Of a stretch of 64,000 nucleotides of DNA, positions 49,612-61,560 are shown piece by piece (within the stretch, counting starts at the first letter, position 1; every line of letters begins with the position of its first letter). The notes beneath the pieces are model-generated. The model worked only from the letters and a program-made list of their open reading frames with translations, made no database searches and had not been told where the DNA came from. This DNA comes from Megamerina dolium. Lineage: Eukaryota; Arthropoda; Insecta; Diptera; Megamerinidae. The position numbers were made by a program, and so were the translations under genes. The stretch spans positions 28,915,253 through 28,979,252 of the forward strand of contig OY978525.1 of assembly GCA_963854835.1 (NCBI GenBank). Reading direction: 5' to 3'.

Positions 49612-49950
49612 TCTCGAAGGGCTCTTTGGCCGAGCTTCTCTTCCATTACCGTTGTGCCTGTTAAATTTTGGACAGTATTGGAAGGGACCTAATTATTTTA
49701 GCCAGTTCCGAATGGCAGAACTCTTGTGACATCACTTTTACTGAGCTTTGTCACAGATTTCTTATGGAACCTTTTTCATGGCAAATTGTTTATGACGGAA
49801 GAATTGCTAATTACTTTCCGACAGGTGGGTACCGCTCGAAAGGAAAAAATCTTTTCCATTTGAAATTTGTTATGCTTCAGCCGGCGATTGAACCTACACG
49901 ACCTACAGTTCAGAAGGCCAACACACTAACCACTGAGCTGCGGTACCCAC
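49612..49950 (-). mobile_element. tRNA-derived SINE (reverse copy)
   Basis: CGAAGGGCTCTTTGGCCGAG at the left is the 3' end in reverse. The tRNA-like head is at the right, as CTAACCACTGAGCTGCGG, with the B-box altered (complement of CCGGCGATTGAACC). It sits 20 bp from the LINE tail, in opposite orientation to the SINE at 48157. Confidence 0.8.
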
Positions 49951-51019
49951 TGGAACACTTAGAGTCACGAATATAGGATAATAAAAAATATCTACTTAAA
50001 TTGTTTCGAACGCAACTCGACAGAATTTTAAAGTTTCTATGCAATTGAAATAAATTCTGAATCATTTAGGTGTGTACTAATGAAGTTTGTTTTAAAGGAA
50101 TTCAATTAAATTTCTACTCATTGAAATGGGATGTAAAACAAAAATCAAAAGCAAAAATGTATATAAACAAATGTCATTTCAATTGGACTTTCGATGTACT
50201 CTTTCTCAACTTTATTGTGTATATTTCAACACATTATATTTGTTAGAACACACCGATGAGGGTGTATATATCAACATTCAAAAATATTGTGTAACGTACA
50301 ATACAAAAGTATATACACACAGTGCGTGCGTCCCACCAATGTGGTTGTCATCACAATTAACATTTTAGATTGTATGAGCACATAAGGCTACTATATATTT
50401 ACATAAATAGGTGTATATTGTGTTATGTTACGTTACAATTTGGTGTGATTACAATGTTTATTGGATCTCTTGGTTGCTGACTTTTGACCGGACGGCTTGA
50501 TTGGCCGGTAGTGGTATGTTGGTCACTTTCATTTATTAATGTGTGGTACAGGCTGGTTGCTAGCAATCTACATGCAACATTGTCCTTTAGTTTGTTCCAG
50601 ATACGAACATGCACCTGTATATAGCACACTAGTAGTATCCGTACATCAGGTCAGTTGATTGTTATTGTGCTATTTCTGTTACCATTCGTTTCAAGAACAT
50701 ACAATACATAACATGTACCTGTTCCTTTTGACAGTGTGTGTTTCCAGTCTCTTTGCTGGTAATGGCATTGCTGTTGTTATTGAGAAAATGAAAAGTGATT
50801 GTGTGTTGTTGAGTTGTTAGAATGTTCCCTTTATGCTATATGTACAATGTGTTAATGTGCTGCTGCTCCTGCTGCTACCTTGTCAAAATCATATTGGTAC
50901 ATACACAGTCGTGTACAATGTTGAGCAAAAAGTTTGAGTACATTATCAAAGCATATTCTGATTGTTATTGTAGGTATTGTAGATAGCAGATGAGTATTCT
51001 TCTGGAAAATGGTGAAGAC
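49951..51019. other. Spacer, nothing recognised
   Basis: No gene supported. GT-rich but with no clear repeat. Confidence 0.4.
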
Positions 51020-52560
51020 CAAAAACCATGGGGGGTTCTATATCGCACCCCTCCAGTGGCCACTTCTGGAAGTTGTGGGTTTATTTGTCGATTTTCAAGT
51101 GTTTTACGTAATTTTTGTAGGGGAGTCCTCTTGAGAAGCAGAAATTGGGAATGAATATGATTGGAAAAAGTGTTGTGTAACAATCGCAGAAAGATTATTC
51201 ACGTACTTTACCTCTATAGAGGTACTCTGGAAGCATTTGAAGCGAGTTTTGTTGAAACGTCACTTTTACAGGCGAACTCGCCTAAGGGATGAAGATAGAA
51301 ATGTTTGTTTCGAAAAATGTTGTGGAGCAAAAATTAATGGGGTTAATTGTACTTTTGAAAACATTCTGGGTGACGCTCGAGATGTTATGAAGTAATTTTT
51401 CAATTTTTAAATCTTCTACTGTGAATTTTGTAGGGGATTATCATTGAGAGGTGAAGATACGTGGTGAGTATGTTCAGGCAATGCCTTGAGTAGGTGCCGT
51501 TAAGAGGCTTCATAATTTTGATTCCTCTAAAGTCACGGTAGGAGTTTTGTAAAAACGTCAATTTTGTATGATTGAAGAAAATGTTGCGGAGAAAAAATGT
51601 ATGGGGATTGGTCATATATTTTAACTTTTTAGAGGTTCTGGGAGGCTGTGTGGTTATTTGCCGATTTTCAGTGTTTTACGTAATTTTTGTAGGGGATTCC
51701 CCTTGAGATGTGGATATAGAGGGTAAGTATGTTAAGGAAAAGTGTTGTGTGTTAGGGGTCGCTCATTATTTTCACTCATGTTTTACAAAACTTGCCCACT
51801 ACGCTCCTGCGGTGCCATTAGAGGGGTGAAGGTTATGAGGCACTTCATTTCTGCTATTCAAGACTCAGTTGCAGAAAGGTGAAAATTATGAGCGACCCTC
51901 AAAATTGTTGCTAAGCAACACGTAGGAAGCAAGTTTTGTAAAAATTTCAATTTTGTATGGGAGCTCCCATAAGGAGTGATATTGAAGAAAATATATTCTA
52001 AACCTTTAGGGGTGATTTCTGAGAGACTGTGCGGTAATTTAAGTAACAAAAATTTACTTCTCTAGATACTCTCGGAGCGGTAGGACGATTTAAAAATAAT
52101 CTTAATTTTACAGGGCAACTTCCTAAGGGATGAAGATAAGCTTGTAACGAAATTATGTAGTTGAGGAAAAATATCGGTCAAATAGTTTACCCCTTTTATG
52201 GGTAATTTTTCGATTTTTAAGTGCTTTTTTGTGATTATGATTTTTGATTTTTATGTTTAGAATAGGTGTTGAGTAGCAAAAACTAATGGGGGTCGGTAAT
52301 AATCTTTAGCATTCTAGAACCACTCTGGAAGCGTTGAGAACGAATTTTTTGAAAACGTCAATTTTGTATTAGAGCTTCTCTTAGGGACGAACATAGCAGG
52401 AGGTGGTCTTACGTAGTACGCAATTGCCTTCTAGTGGCTACTCCTTGAAAGCTGTGGATTCACTTATTGGTATTTCTATAATTTTTTTAACTGTGACTCT
52501 ACTCGAGCGTCATTTTGCCCAATTCGCTCATAAAAATTTTTGGGTCAGGAATACTCGAGT
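51020..52560. repeat. Array B, block 2 (about 1.5 kb)
   Basis: About nine units of ~160 bp with TTTTTGTAGGGGAGTCC, CTTGAGA-GTGAAGATA, GTGAGTATGTTCAGG, AAAATGTTGTGGAGC, AAAATTAATGGGG and TATTTGCCGATTTTCAGTG. Words and order match the block at 2.2-3.1 kb and the block at 60.6-61.5 kb. Confidence 0.7.
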
Positions 52561-54559
52561 ACTAACTTAGGTACTACTAAATTAGGTATTTATAGATAGA
52601 TTTTATTCACCGACATCTGGTTTTCTTGTTTTTTTCTTTTTAAAGGACTGAGCTTTATGCAAAAATATGAATGTTAACATACTTTTACGATTTATATTTT
52701 TTCCGATTTTTTTATAAATGTAAATAAATAAAACGCGATTTATCTTTCATATTTTGGTTCATTGAACGTAAACCACTGGATCGATTGAAGATATTTTTAA
52801 TAACACTTATTAGTTTGTTAGATTAGCTTTATTTTTACATCATTGAATATCTGATTGGTGGATTCCCGCTCGACATATGGGTTATATATTGAAACCACTT
52901 TGAAAAGAATAATTAATAAATAAAGAAAAAATATTTTCTTGAAAACCAGACAAGGGAATATTCTTAATGTGATTTGTGTCTAGCGATGCTGTACATTGGT
53001 TCCTTCAAATATCGTGCAAAAATAGGAAAAAGAGTAATAAAGTAGAAGCTCCTTTAAGTTTTTCGAAGCCTATATTGCCAACTTCTTATGGTTTTATACC
53101 ATATATTGTACTATGTGTTATCTTATCATGTGAGTTTTCTCACAACTGTATGATATCACCTGTACATGTGTGTAGATATTTATAAGCAACGGTTTCATAA
53201 AGTTTCCCAGTAGAAATGAGTATGTGATGAACAAAATAAATATTACGTATGAGTAGAAATTTATTGAGGAAATTTAAAACTAAAAATATTATTTGCAGAA
53301 GCTCTAAACTTTTCAGACAAAATTATATTATATATTTTAAGGAAAGACAACAGATATATACATAGACTTATGTTTTTATTATAACTTATGCTTCTAATTT
53401 GCAAATAGATTCATGTACAGCACTATCGGGAATCTGAGGAAGCCAAGTTTCTCTATTGAATCTCTTTTTTTGAGTGAATGGGTGAATTAGCATTGTTTCA
53501 TACTTTTTTAAGTTAATTGAATTGTGATAAAACTGACTACAGAAAGCCCGAAATGATGATGGAATATTTCACGAAAGTAATAAATTCGATGAGACCAATT
53601 TATATATGGTACATTTAAGTGACATTCCCAAGAGGTCTGACAATATGCGTTACCATTTATCCTCATAAAGTATTTCCTTTTGGGTTAGCTCAAATGGAGC
53701 TCATATAGTCTAAGTTTAGAACGTATATAATACAAGTGAATTGAAATGAAATTCAGCTAAGAATAATGTTGTTTCTTTGCATAGATATACGCACATGCAC
53801 TCGTACATTTGTATGAGAACCTGTGTTCATTTGATATGTATTGTATATGCATATGTGTGTGCATGTTTGATTGTCTTTCAAAACATTTGACCTTTCAAAT
53901 CACAATCACAATGGATTTAAGAAGAAAAATACTTAATAATTGTTTTCTTTTATTACTTTTGCTATTGTTATAGTTGTTACTATTGTTGTCTTATTCCTTA
54001 TTTTCGATACATGCATATTATAGTATTTTGATACACTGTGGCAATATATGAAAATGTGAAGTTTCATTGTACTTAAGGGACATCTAACAAAACTGAGGCA
54101 CAAACACAAATAAATGGAACCGTAATGGACATCATTTATGTTCAACTTTTAAGCAATAAACTAACGACATGGAAAGAATTGTTAAATTTAAGTAATCGAT
54201 TTTAAATTGATGCATTCTATCAACAAGTGACATAATAATTATTTGCAATCAGTCTCCCAGAGGAAATTTAATTATGATATTTTTGCAATAAAAGTAGAAA
54301 TTTAATTTAATTAATTGTTTATTATTACATATTATTGGAAATAAATTATTACAAATGTAGGCATTATTTGCTGCTTTTTATTATGAAAGAAAAATGTTTC
54401 TAATTGAAGAAAAAATATAAAAATATAATTAATGTCACGTATACAACTAGTATACCCAAAAGCAGTATTTCATAAGAATACATCTAAAGTCGATTTTAAT
54501 TAAAATTATTGTTGTATTTAAAAAATTTTTTATCATGAGATAAGAGACATATACATTTT
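52561..54559. other. AT-rich spacer, nothing recognised
   Basis: No gene or repeat supported over about 2 kb. The upstream exon(s) of gene 2 could lie here or further right but were not identified. Confidence 0.4.
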
Positions 54560-55911
54560 TTAAAGTTCTGCAGCAAATTTTTATTCAGAGTTATCCTCTG
54601 GCTTAATTGAGCCGGCCACAAATTTTTAATGAATCTTCATAAAACCTTATCAACCTAATTTATTTAATATAATACTACTTCACACAAAATTTAATGTCAT
54701 TCGTTTTGTAAATTAACAAAGTTGTCATACAAAAATGAAATTTCTTATAGAAAATTCGTCATATTTCTATGGTGCGCACCATTATTTTTCAATACATTGT
54801 TCTGAAATTTCGCTCTCATTAAATTTGAAGTCATTTCGATCATAAATAAATAAATAACCAAAAAATTATTAAATTCGACAAATATTTATTCTGTGCATAA
54901 ATATACAAATTTCTCATATATATCATTAAATTTGAGAAATTTGTATGACAGGTACCATTATTTTTCCATGCATTACTTTAAGATTATGGGATTTAAATTT
55001 TTTGTTATTAAATTTCTAATTTATATAAAATTTGAAGTCAATCTGTTCATAAATAAATAATGTCTTCATACAAAGATGTCATTTAATTCGATAAAATTAT
55101 ATGGAAGGTACTATTATTTTTCTATGCATTATTTTTAAATTATGAGAGTTTAATTTTTTTTTACTAAATTTCTATTTCACACAAAATTTAAAGTCATTCA
55201 GTTCATAAAGAAATAAAGTCTTCATACAAACATGTATTTAATTCGACAAATTTATATGTAGGGTACCATTATTTTTCAATATTTTATTTCGAAACTATGT
55301 GAATTTTAGAATTTTATTAAAATACTGCTTCACACGAAATTTGAAGAAATTCTGATTATAAATAAACAATGTCCACATACAAAAATTACCATTTAATACG
55401 AAATAGTTGTATGGACGCTACCATTATTTTTCAATGGATGATTCTCAAACTTTGGAAATATTATTTTTCCACTTAAAGACTAATTTAAACAAAATATGAA
55501 ATCAAAACAATAATAAATAAATATAGTTTCCATACAAATAATTAAAATTTGCAAATCAAATATCTATTGTTTTCACATAAATTCTGCTTTGAACAAAATT
55601 TCAAGACAATTGGATAATAAATAAATATAGTTTCCTTACAAAAATTGCATTTTATAAATAAAATTTGACAGTTTTATATGGAAGATTCCATTATTCTTCA
55701 ATTCTATCATTCTAAAACTTCAGAAATCTTAATGATCTGCCTCAATATTGTACAATCTGTTATCAGTCCGTTAAGTCTTCATTGAAATTATGAATTTTTA
55801 AAGCAAAAACCTGCCAATTTGTGTAGAAGGCTTGATCATCTTTCAATGAATCATTCAGAGTACGCAGAAATATTAAGTACTGAAGTTATTATTAAGTTAC
55901 TAAGTTAATTC
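54560..55911 (+). repeat. Array D, block 3
   Basis: About eight units of ~150 bp: GAAATTTGTATGACAGGTACC, TTATTTTTCAATGCATTA, GGAATTTAATTTTTTTACTA, TTCACACAAAATTTGAAGTC, GTTCATAAATAAATAATGTC. It closes with ATCTGTTATCAGTCCGTTAA and runs to the start of repeat A copy 2. Confidence 0.7.
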
Positions 55912-57534
55912 AAAAAAATCTCCTTACAGTCGGCTGGGGCCGACCAAATTATACCCTGCATATGTAGAGGTATATATAAAAAGTTTGCTCGTATATCCAT
56001 CCTTTTCTTCCACTACTTTGTATAGGACCTACATTAAGAAGCAGGCGTACCTCACCAATTTTGGAGGATCAATTTCTGCCTATAATACTAAACTACATAG
56101 GTTGCAATGGGTTGACCTAGGCGTATTATTTAGTAAGTTATGGGTGTTTTAATGTTTAAGATAAATCCGAGACTTTGTACGGAAGCTATATAAAAAGTGG
56201 GCGTGACGTATCTCTTTCAGGTATATCTAATTAATTTTTCAATATCAATCCACACCTTAAATTTGGTTGTCCTACGCTAAATGGTTTGTAAGTTATGGAG
56301 CTTAAAAGTTTTAGTTTAATTCCCTCGACTTTGTATGGGAGACCTATGAAGACGTGGGCGTGGCACACTGATTTTCTGCCAGATTTTTGCCGACTACGAT
56401 ATTAATCTAAGTGTCAATTATGGTTATTTTAGGCAGAAGATTGCCGAAGTTACAGCTGTTTCAATTTAAAATTTGTATGGGGGCTACAATAAACAGTGGG
56501 CGTGGTGCGCCCAGTTGCTCGTATAATACTAATCCATACCTTAAATCTCGTTGTCCTACGCTAAATGGTTTGTAAGTTATGGAGCTTAAAAGTTTTAGTT
56601 TAATTCCCTTGACTTTGTATGGGAGACTTATGAAGGAGTGGGCGTGGCACACTGATTTTCTGCCAGATTTTTGCCGACTATGATATTAATTTAAGTGTCA
56701 ATTATGGTTATTCTAGACAGAAGATTGCCGAAGTTACAGCTGTTTCAATTTAAAATTTGTATAGGGGCTACGATAAACAGTGGGCGTGGTGCGCCCATTT
56801 TTTGTGAGCCTAGTTGCTCGTACAATACTAATTCACATCTTAAATCTCGTTATTATACGCTGAATAGTTTGCAAGTTATAACCGGTAACATTTTTTTAAT
56901 TTCCGCAACTTTGTATGGGAGACCCAAAAAAGAGTGGGCGTGGCACACTGATTTTCTGCCATATTATTTCCGACTACCATGTTAATCTAAGTGTCAATTA
57001 TGGTTATTCTGGACAGAAGATTGTAGAAGTTACAGCTGTTTCAATTTAAAAGAAGTACAGACACTTTGTATGAGAGCTACGCTAAAAAGTAGGCGTGGCT
57101 CAACCACTTTTGGCGAGGTTATATAGTAGTATAATATAAGTCTATGTACCAAATATTGTTGTCCCAAGTGGTATATTATGTGAGTTATAGCAAGTTAAAG
57201 ATTTTGAAAATTTCGAGGTTAGTCGCTTTGAATGCTTGGTGTGGGCGTGGTTATTGACCGATCATGCCCAATATCAATCCCCTCCGTACCCTTGGATCAT
57301 AGGTTACTTGTGCCAAATTTCATCGAAATAGCTCAATATTTACTCAAGTTATCGTGCGAACCAGCCAGGTGACAGACAGACGGACGGACGGACGGACATC
57401 GTTAAATCGAAAATTTAATCGACGCTGATCACGAATATATATCCATGTCTATATCTCCGGAGATTCCTTCAAGTGGACACAAACATCTGACCGAAATGAA
57501 TATACCATGCATATTGCATTATGCAGGGTATAAA
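55912..57534 (+). mobile_element. Repeat A, copy 2 (about 1.62 kb)
   Basis: Same ends and order as copy 1: A run, CTCCTTACAGTCGGCTGGGG hairpin, TATACCCTGCATATGTAG at the left; ATATCTCCGGAGATTCC and ATGCAGGGTATAAA at the right. A (GGAC)n tract sits at 57378-57400, shorter than in copy 1. Internal units are arranged slightly differently, with one extra duplicated CTTAAAAGTTTTAGTTTAA block. The right ~500 bp is almost identical to copy 1. No clear target duplication was seen. Confidence 0.75.
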
Positions 57535-57555
57535 TATGTAATAAAAATGAGTTTG

Positions 57556-57912
57556 TATTTTCATTTGACGGTTTCGCATTTTCATTTGAAACTTGACTAA
57601 CAACCTTTTCATTTGACGCTTTTACATTTACAATTGACTATTCTCATTTACAATTGACTATTCTCATTTTTATTTAACGATTTCGCATTTACATTTGACT
57701 ATTCGCATTTTATTTGACGCATTCTCAATTACAATTAACTATTCTCATTTACAATAGACACTTTCTTATTTACAATTCTCACATTCATTTGACGCTTTCG
57801 CTTTGACGATTGACTATTCTCATTTACAATTGACGCTTTCTCATTTACAATTGACTATTATCATTTACAATTGACGCTTTCTTATTACAATTGACTATTT
57901 TTATTTTCAATT
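57556..57912. repeat. ~20 bp minisatellite
   Basis: The word CATTTACAATTGACTATTCT and its variants (CATTTGACGCTTTCT) recur about 18 times at 18-21 bp spacing. It starts about 20 bp after repeat A copy 2. Confidence 0.85.
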
Positions 57913-58451
57913 GGAAATTGTGTAGAACGTGCGATATTTTCTATGTCATAGCACCGGACTCCTCAACAAATTTGTGTATTAAACGTTGGCCACGAAATGT
58001 GTTAGTATTTTTAAATTGGAACTTGTGTCTACATACGTGTCCAAGTAATTTATATTATTTAATTTGTAAATTTTTTTCTTTCATAACTCAATTTAATTCA
58101 ATTTAATTCAATATTAATATATTTTTCTTCCTTGTTGAATTTGCTTTCAGAAATGAATTAAAGAGAAATTGAAATAATACAACCGAACAACCGTTCGTAT
58201 TAAGTTATTCCAATCGAAAAGCAAAAATAGATCCTTTCTAATTAGTTTGGATATTCATGAAACTTATGTGTGGGTTCACATTTTAAATCTTAAAGCTTAA
58301 TTAGCATTGTAATTAATATTCATAAAAACAAATAACAGTAATATATATTTTAAAGATATATTTAGATATTGGTAATTGTCGAAGAAAAAACTTGTAAATC
58401 CATTTGATGATAATAATATCCTTTTTGTGCCCTATTAAAAACATGTAAATA
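57913..58451. other. AT-rich spacer, nothing recognised
   Basis: No gene supported. TTTAATTCAATTTAATTCAA near 58090 is a short simple repeat. Confidence 0.4.
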
Positions 58452-59618
58452 CGAGGGCGGTCCCAGAACTACTCGATCTGACATATAGATGACGGCAATA
58501 GTTTGAAAAAGTTACTTTGGTGCAAAGTAGCAACCTTATAAAACATATGTTTTAAGTTTGAAGCCGCCACGTTGTTTAGTATTTTTTTTGGAGCCATTTA
58601 AAGTTAACGACCTCAATGAATTTGTAAACAAGGAAAAAATTGGTCACTGTTATGTAATTCAATACTTTCATTTGAAAGGTCTCAGTCCAATGAATATTAA
58701 AGCCGAACTAGATTCCACTCTGGGGGAGTCTGCTTCCTCGGTTACGACCATCAAATATTGGGTGGCAGAGTTTAAACGAGGTCGTACGAGTTGTTGGTCG
58801 ACCAATTAAGGTGGTCAGGCCAGAAACGGTTAAGAAAATCCACAAAACGGTATTGGATGATTGCCGGCTGAAGGTGTGTGAGCTAGGTGAAATTACAGGC
58901 ATTTCAAAAAGTGCTATACATCGTATATTGACCGAAAAAGTGGAGATGAAAAAGCTGTGTGCAAGATGGGTGCCGCGTTTGCTCACAATAGAACAAATAC
59001 AACGTCGTGAAGATGTTTCTATAGAGTGTTTGGCGATGTTTCACAGTAATAAAGCCGAGCTTTTGCGTCGTAACCATGGATAAGACATGGGTCCACCACT
59101 TCACACCTTAGACAAAGGAGCAGTCAAAACAGTGGACTGAAAGGGGAGAATCGTGTCCAAAGAAAGCGAAGACAGTTCCATCTGCAAGCAAGGTTACGGC
59201 GTAGTTTTTTTTGGATGCACGTCGGTTATTTTTTATTGATTATCTTCAAAAAGGAAAAACAATCAACGGCGAGTATTATGCTAATTTGTTGCAGCGTTTA
59301 AGTGATGAAATTAAAGAAAAATGGCCGCATTTGGCGAAAAAGAAAGTGTTGCTTCAGCACGTACTTTATTCGACAGATTTAGCTTCCTCGGATTTTTTTT
59401 CAATTTCCAAATTTGAAAAATGGCTTGGTAGTAGAATGTTTGCAAACAATGAAGAGGTGGAGCTAGACAATTCATACTATAAACAGGGTATCGAAGCTAT
59501 AGAATATCGCTGTGAAAAGTGTATAAAGCTAAAAGAAGATTATGTTGGGAAATAAAGAAAAATTTTCCCAAATTTGTTGTTTTCTTTGTTAAGTCGGGTA
59601 GTTCTGGGACCACCCTCG
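58452..59618 (+). mobile_element. Mellifera-type mariner with intact ends, transposase broken
   Basis: The inverted ends CGAGGGCGGTCCCAGAACTA and the complement of a right end reading TAGTTCTGGGACCACCCTCG at 59618 are well preserved. The transposase is read in pieces: IGHCYVIQYFHLKGLSPMNI through TIKYWVAEFKRGRTSC (58638-58800, stop after), VRPETVKKIHKTVLDDCRLK to RRNHG (58811-59083), MDKTWVHHFTP (first Asp block, with DK for the usual DE), then ARRLFFIDYLQKGKTINGEY to KEDYVGK (59215-59555). After KKKVLLQH the text jumps to VLYSTDLASSDFF. About 25-30 codons carrying the second catalytic Asp are deleted, while the third Asp remains. The enzyme is dead, but the ends could still be recognised in trans. 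Confidence 0.9.
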
Positions 59619-60499
59619 AATAAATGGATGAGTACACAAATACACAAATTTGTTAGAAGGGTAACAAAAGCGCTGTAGAAAAACTGCCTAATTAATTTAT
59701 AGTTGGCACAACTATTTGTTGCTGCTATTTGTCTTGTTATCGTTTTATTTCCAGCTGGTTCAATGACTTTTGCTTTATTATTATTAGCTTAATGGGATTA
59801 TAGTTCGTATACCAAAGTCAAATGATAATTTTATTATTGCTCATTTAGTTTGTTTATGTAGTTTATTTTTGCTGGAAATTTCTCATGTGAAATGTGGCAA
59901 ATGTGGAATGACCAAGAGTGCTATACATAATACAGCAAGGTATATTAGAAATTAGTAGAAGCTAAAATTAACCTTTTATGAAGTAGTTTACACATACATT
60001 TCTATATGCACAAGTGTAGATGTGTAAAATAAATTCTTTATTATTGTATTCAGTCTGCGTGTCATTTACGTAATTCTATATGTAGGTACATATTACAATA
60101 TAAATGCGTGTTAACGTATTTCACATTAGGTTATGGTAAGTAGGGATGAGTAAAAGTTAATCAGGAAAAAATGTGATTATTGCTTATTTATTTAATAGGC
60201 ATATGTGTGTAGTATATATAAAAATACATACATATGCATATTATGTTAATATATATGTATGAATAAAAATAGTAATAATTTGATTATACTGCCTGTATAT
60301 AATTAAAATGAAATGAGGTAAAGTTTGAATGTTTATTTTACTAAATATGTATGATATACATAAATGTATATACACATACATCAGTTTTATTTTACCATAC
60401 AGTCTAAAGTAATGTAAAAATTTGGCAGCATTATATTAAGTCGATTAATCGATTAGTAGCTTAACTTGATCTATCAAGAGTGTAGTTCATATTAAGTTT
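59619..60499. other. AT-rich spacer, nothing recognised
   Basis: No gene supported. Confidence 0.4.
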
Positions 60500-60565
60500 G
60501 GAGAGTTTTGAGAGGGCAAGTCAGAAGTCGAGCTCTACGTCGAAGAGCGACTAAAACACTTTCAG
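60500..60565 (+). mobile_element. Tiny LINE fragment (same family as 34998-36238)
   Basis: GGCAAGTCAGAAGTCGAGCTC followed by CGAAGAGCGACTAAAACACT aligns with the LINE sequence encoding KQLRSRALSRRTKTTLYKS. The sequence on both sides is unrelated. Confidence 0.6.
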
Positions 60566-60639
60566 CATGACAATTACTACATGTTGATGCGTGAACAAAC
60601 GAAATAAAGCACCCTTGAAATTGTGGGTGCCAATAAAAT

Positions 60640-61000
60640 AAACATTTCTAATTTTGTAGGGAAACACACATATATCCATTCAATGGAAATAGTCTGCCGT
60701 AAATTTGATGTTTCTAGACGCGATTTCTGGGAAGTTATGTAGTTATTTGTTGATTTTCAGCTGTTTTGTGTTCATTTTATATGCCAGCCGCCTTAATTGA
60801 TAAAGTTAGAGGCTAAATATGTTTGGCAAAAATATGGAGAAAGTAAAACTAATGGGGGTCGGAGTTAGATATCATCCTCCTGTATGCGACTCCTGCAGAG
60901 CAATCGGTCAATTTTCAGGTTTCAGATAGATGTTAAGAAAGCTTAGAAAAAATCTTGGGAAAGTAATACTTAGCGGAATAGGTCAACATTTGGAAATTAG
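60640..61000. repeat. Array B, block 3 (left part)
   Basis: ATTTTGTAGGGAAACACACA, TTATTTGTTGATTTTCAGCTG, TTTATATGCCAGCCGCCTTAA, TAGAGGCTAAATATG and AAAACTAATGGGGGTCGG match array B words in order. Confidence 0.55.
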
Positions 61001-61094
61001 AAACTTATGCCAGTGAGCTAAAAGCAGAGAAGACTAGCGAGTAAATTGGTTTACGATTGTACTGACTCAATAATTCAGCAAATAAATATTGAAA

Positions 61095-61205
61095 GTAACC
61101 CATTTATACTATCCGATTCCGAAAGGCAGTATTCTTGCAACATCCCCATTTCTCAGCTTTGCCCAGAACTCTTTTTAAATATTTTTCTTAATAAATTGTT
61201 ACATA
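61095..61205 (-). mobile_element. Old SINE fragment
   Basis: CCGATTCCGAAAGGCAGTATT, GCAACATCCCCATTTCTCAG, CTTTGCCCAGAACTCTTTTT and TTAATAAATTGTTAC match the middle of the SINE (TTCCGAACGGCAGAACC and following) in reverse orientation, at lower identity than other copies. It interrupts array B. Confidence 0.55.
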
Positions 61206-61279
61206 TTTTCTGATCATACTTTTCAACTATCTGCATTGAAAGGCTCCCCTGTCAAATTGTTGTTCGTATAAATTTCGCT

Positions 61280-61560
61280 TTCGACCCCAAATTGCAGCAA
61301 GAGAGATAAAATTATAAGTACATTCAAAGGAAATGTGGAAGAGTAAAAATTAATGAAAGTTTGTTATATATTTTTTCAATCTAGAGGCACTCTGGGAGCG
61401 ATTTTAGCGAAAGTTGCAATAATATATATTTTGTAGGGGAACCCCAAAGCAAGTCTATTCAAAAATAATGTTGGTGGGAAAAATTAATGATGTTTGGTCA
61501 TATATTTTGTCTCTCTAAGTGCGATTCTCAATTTCAATTTAATACTCAAAATTTTTTTTT
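61280..61560. repeat. Array B, block 3 (right part)
   Basis: TAGAGGCACTCTGGGAGCGAT, ATTTTGTAGGGGAACCCC and GGTGGGAAAAATTAATG match array B units. Confidence 0.55.
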
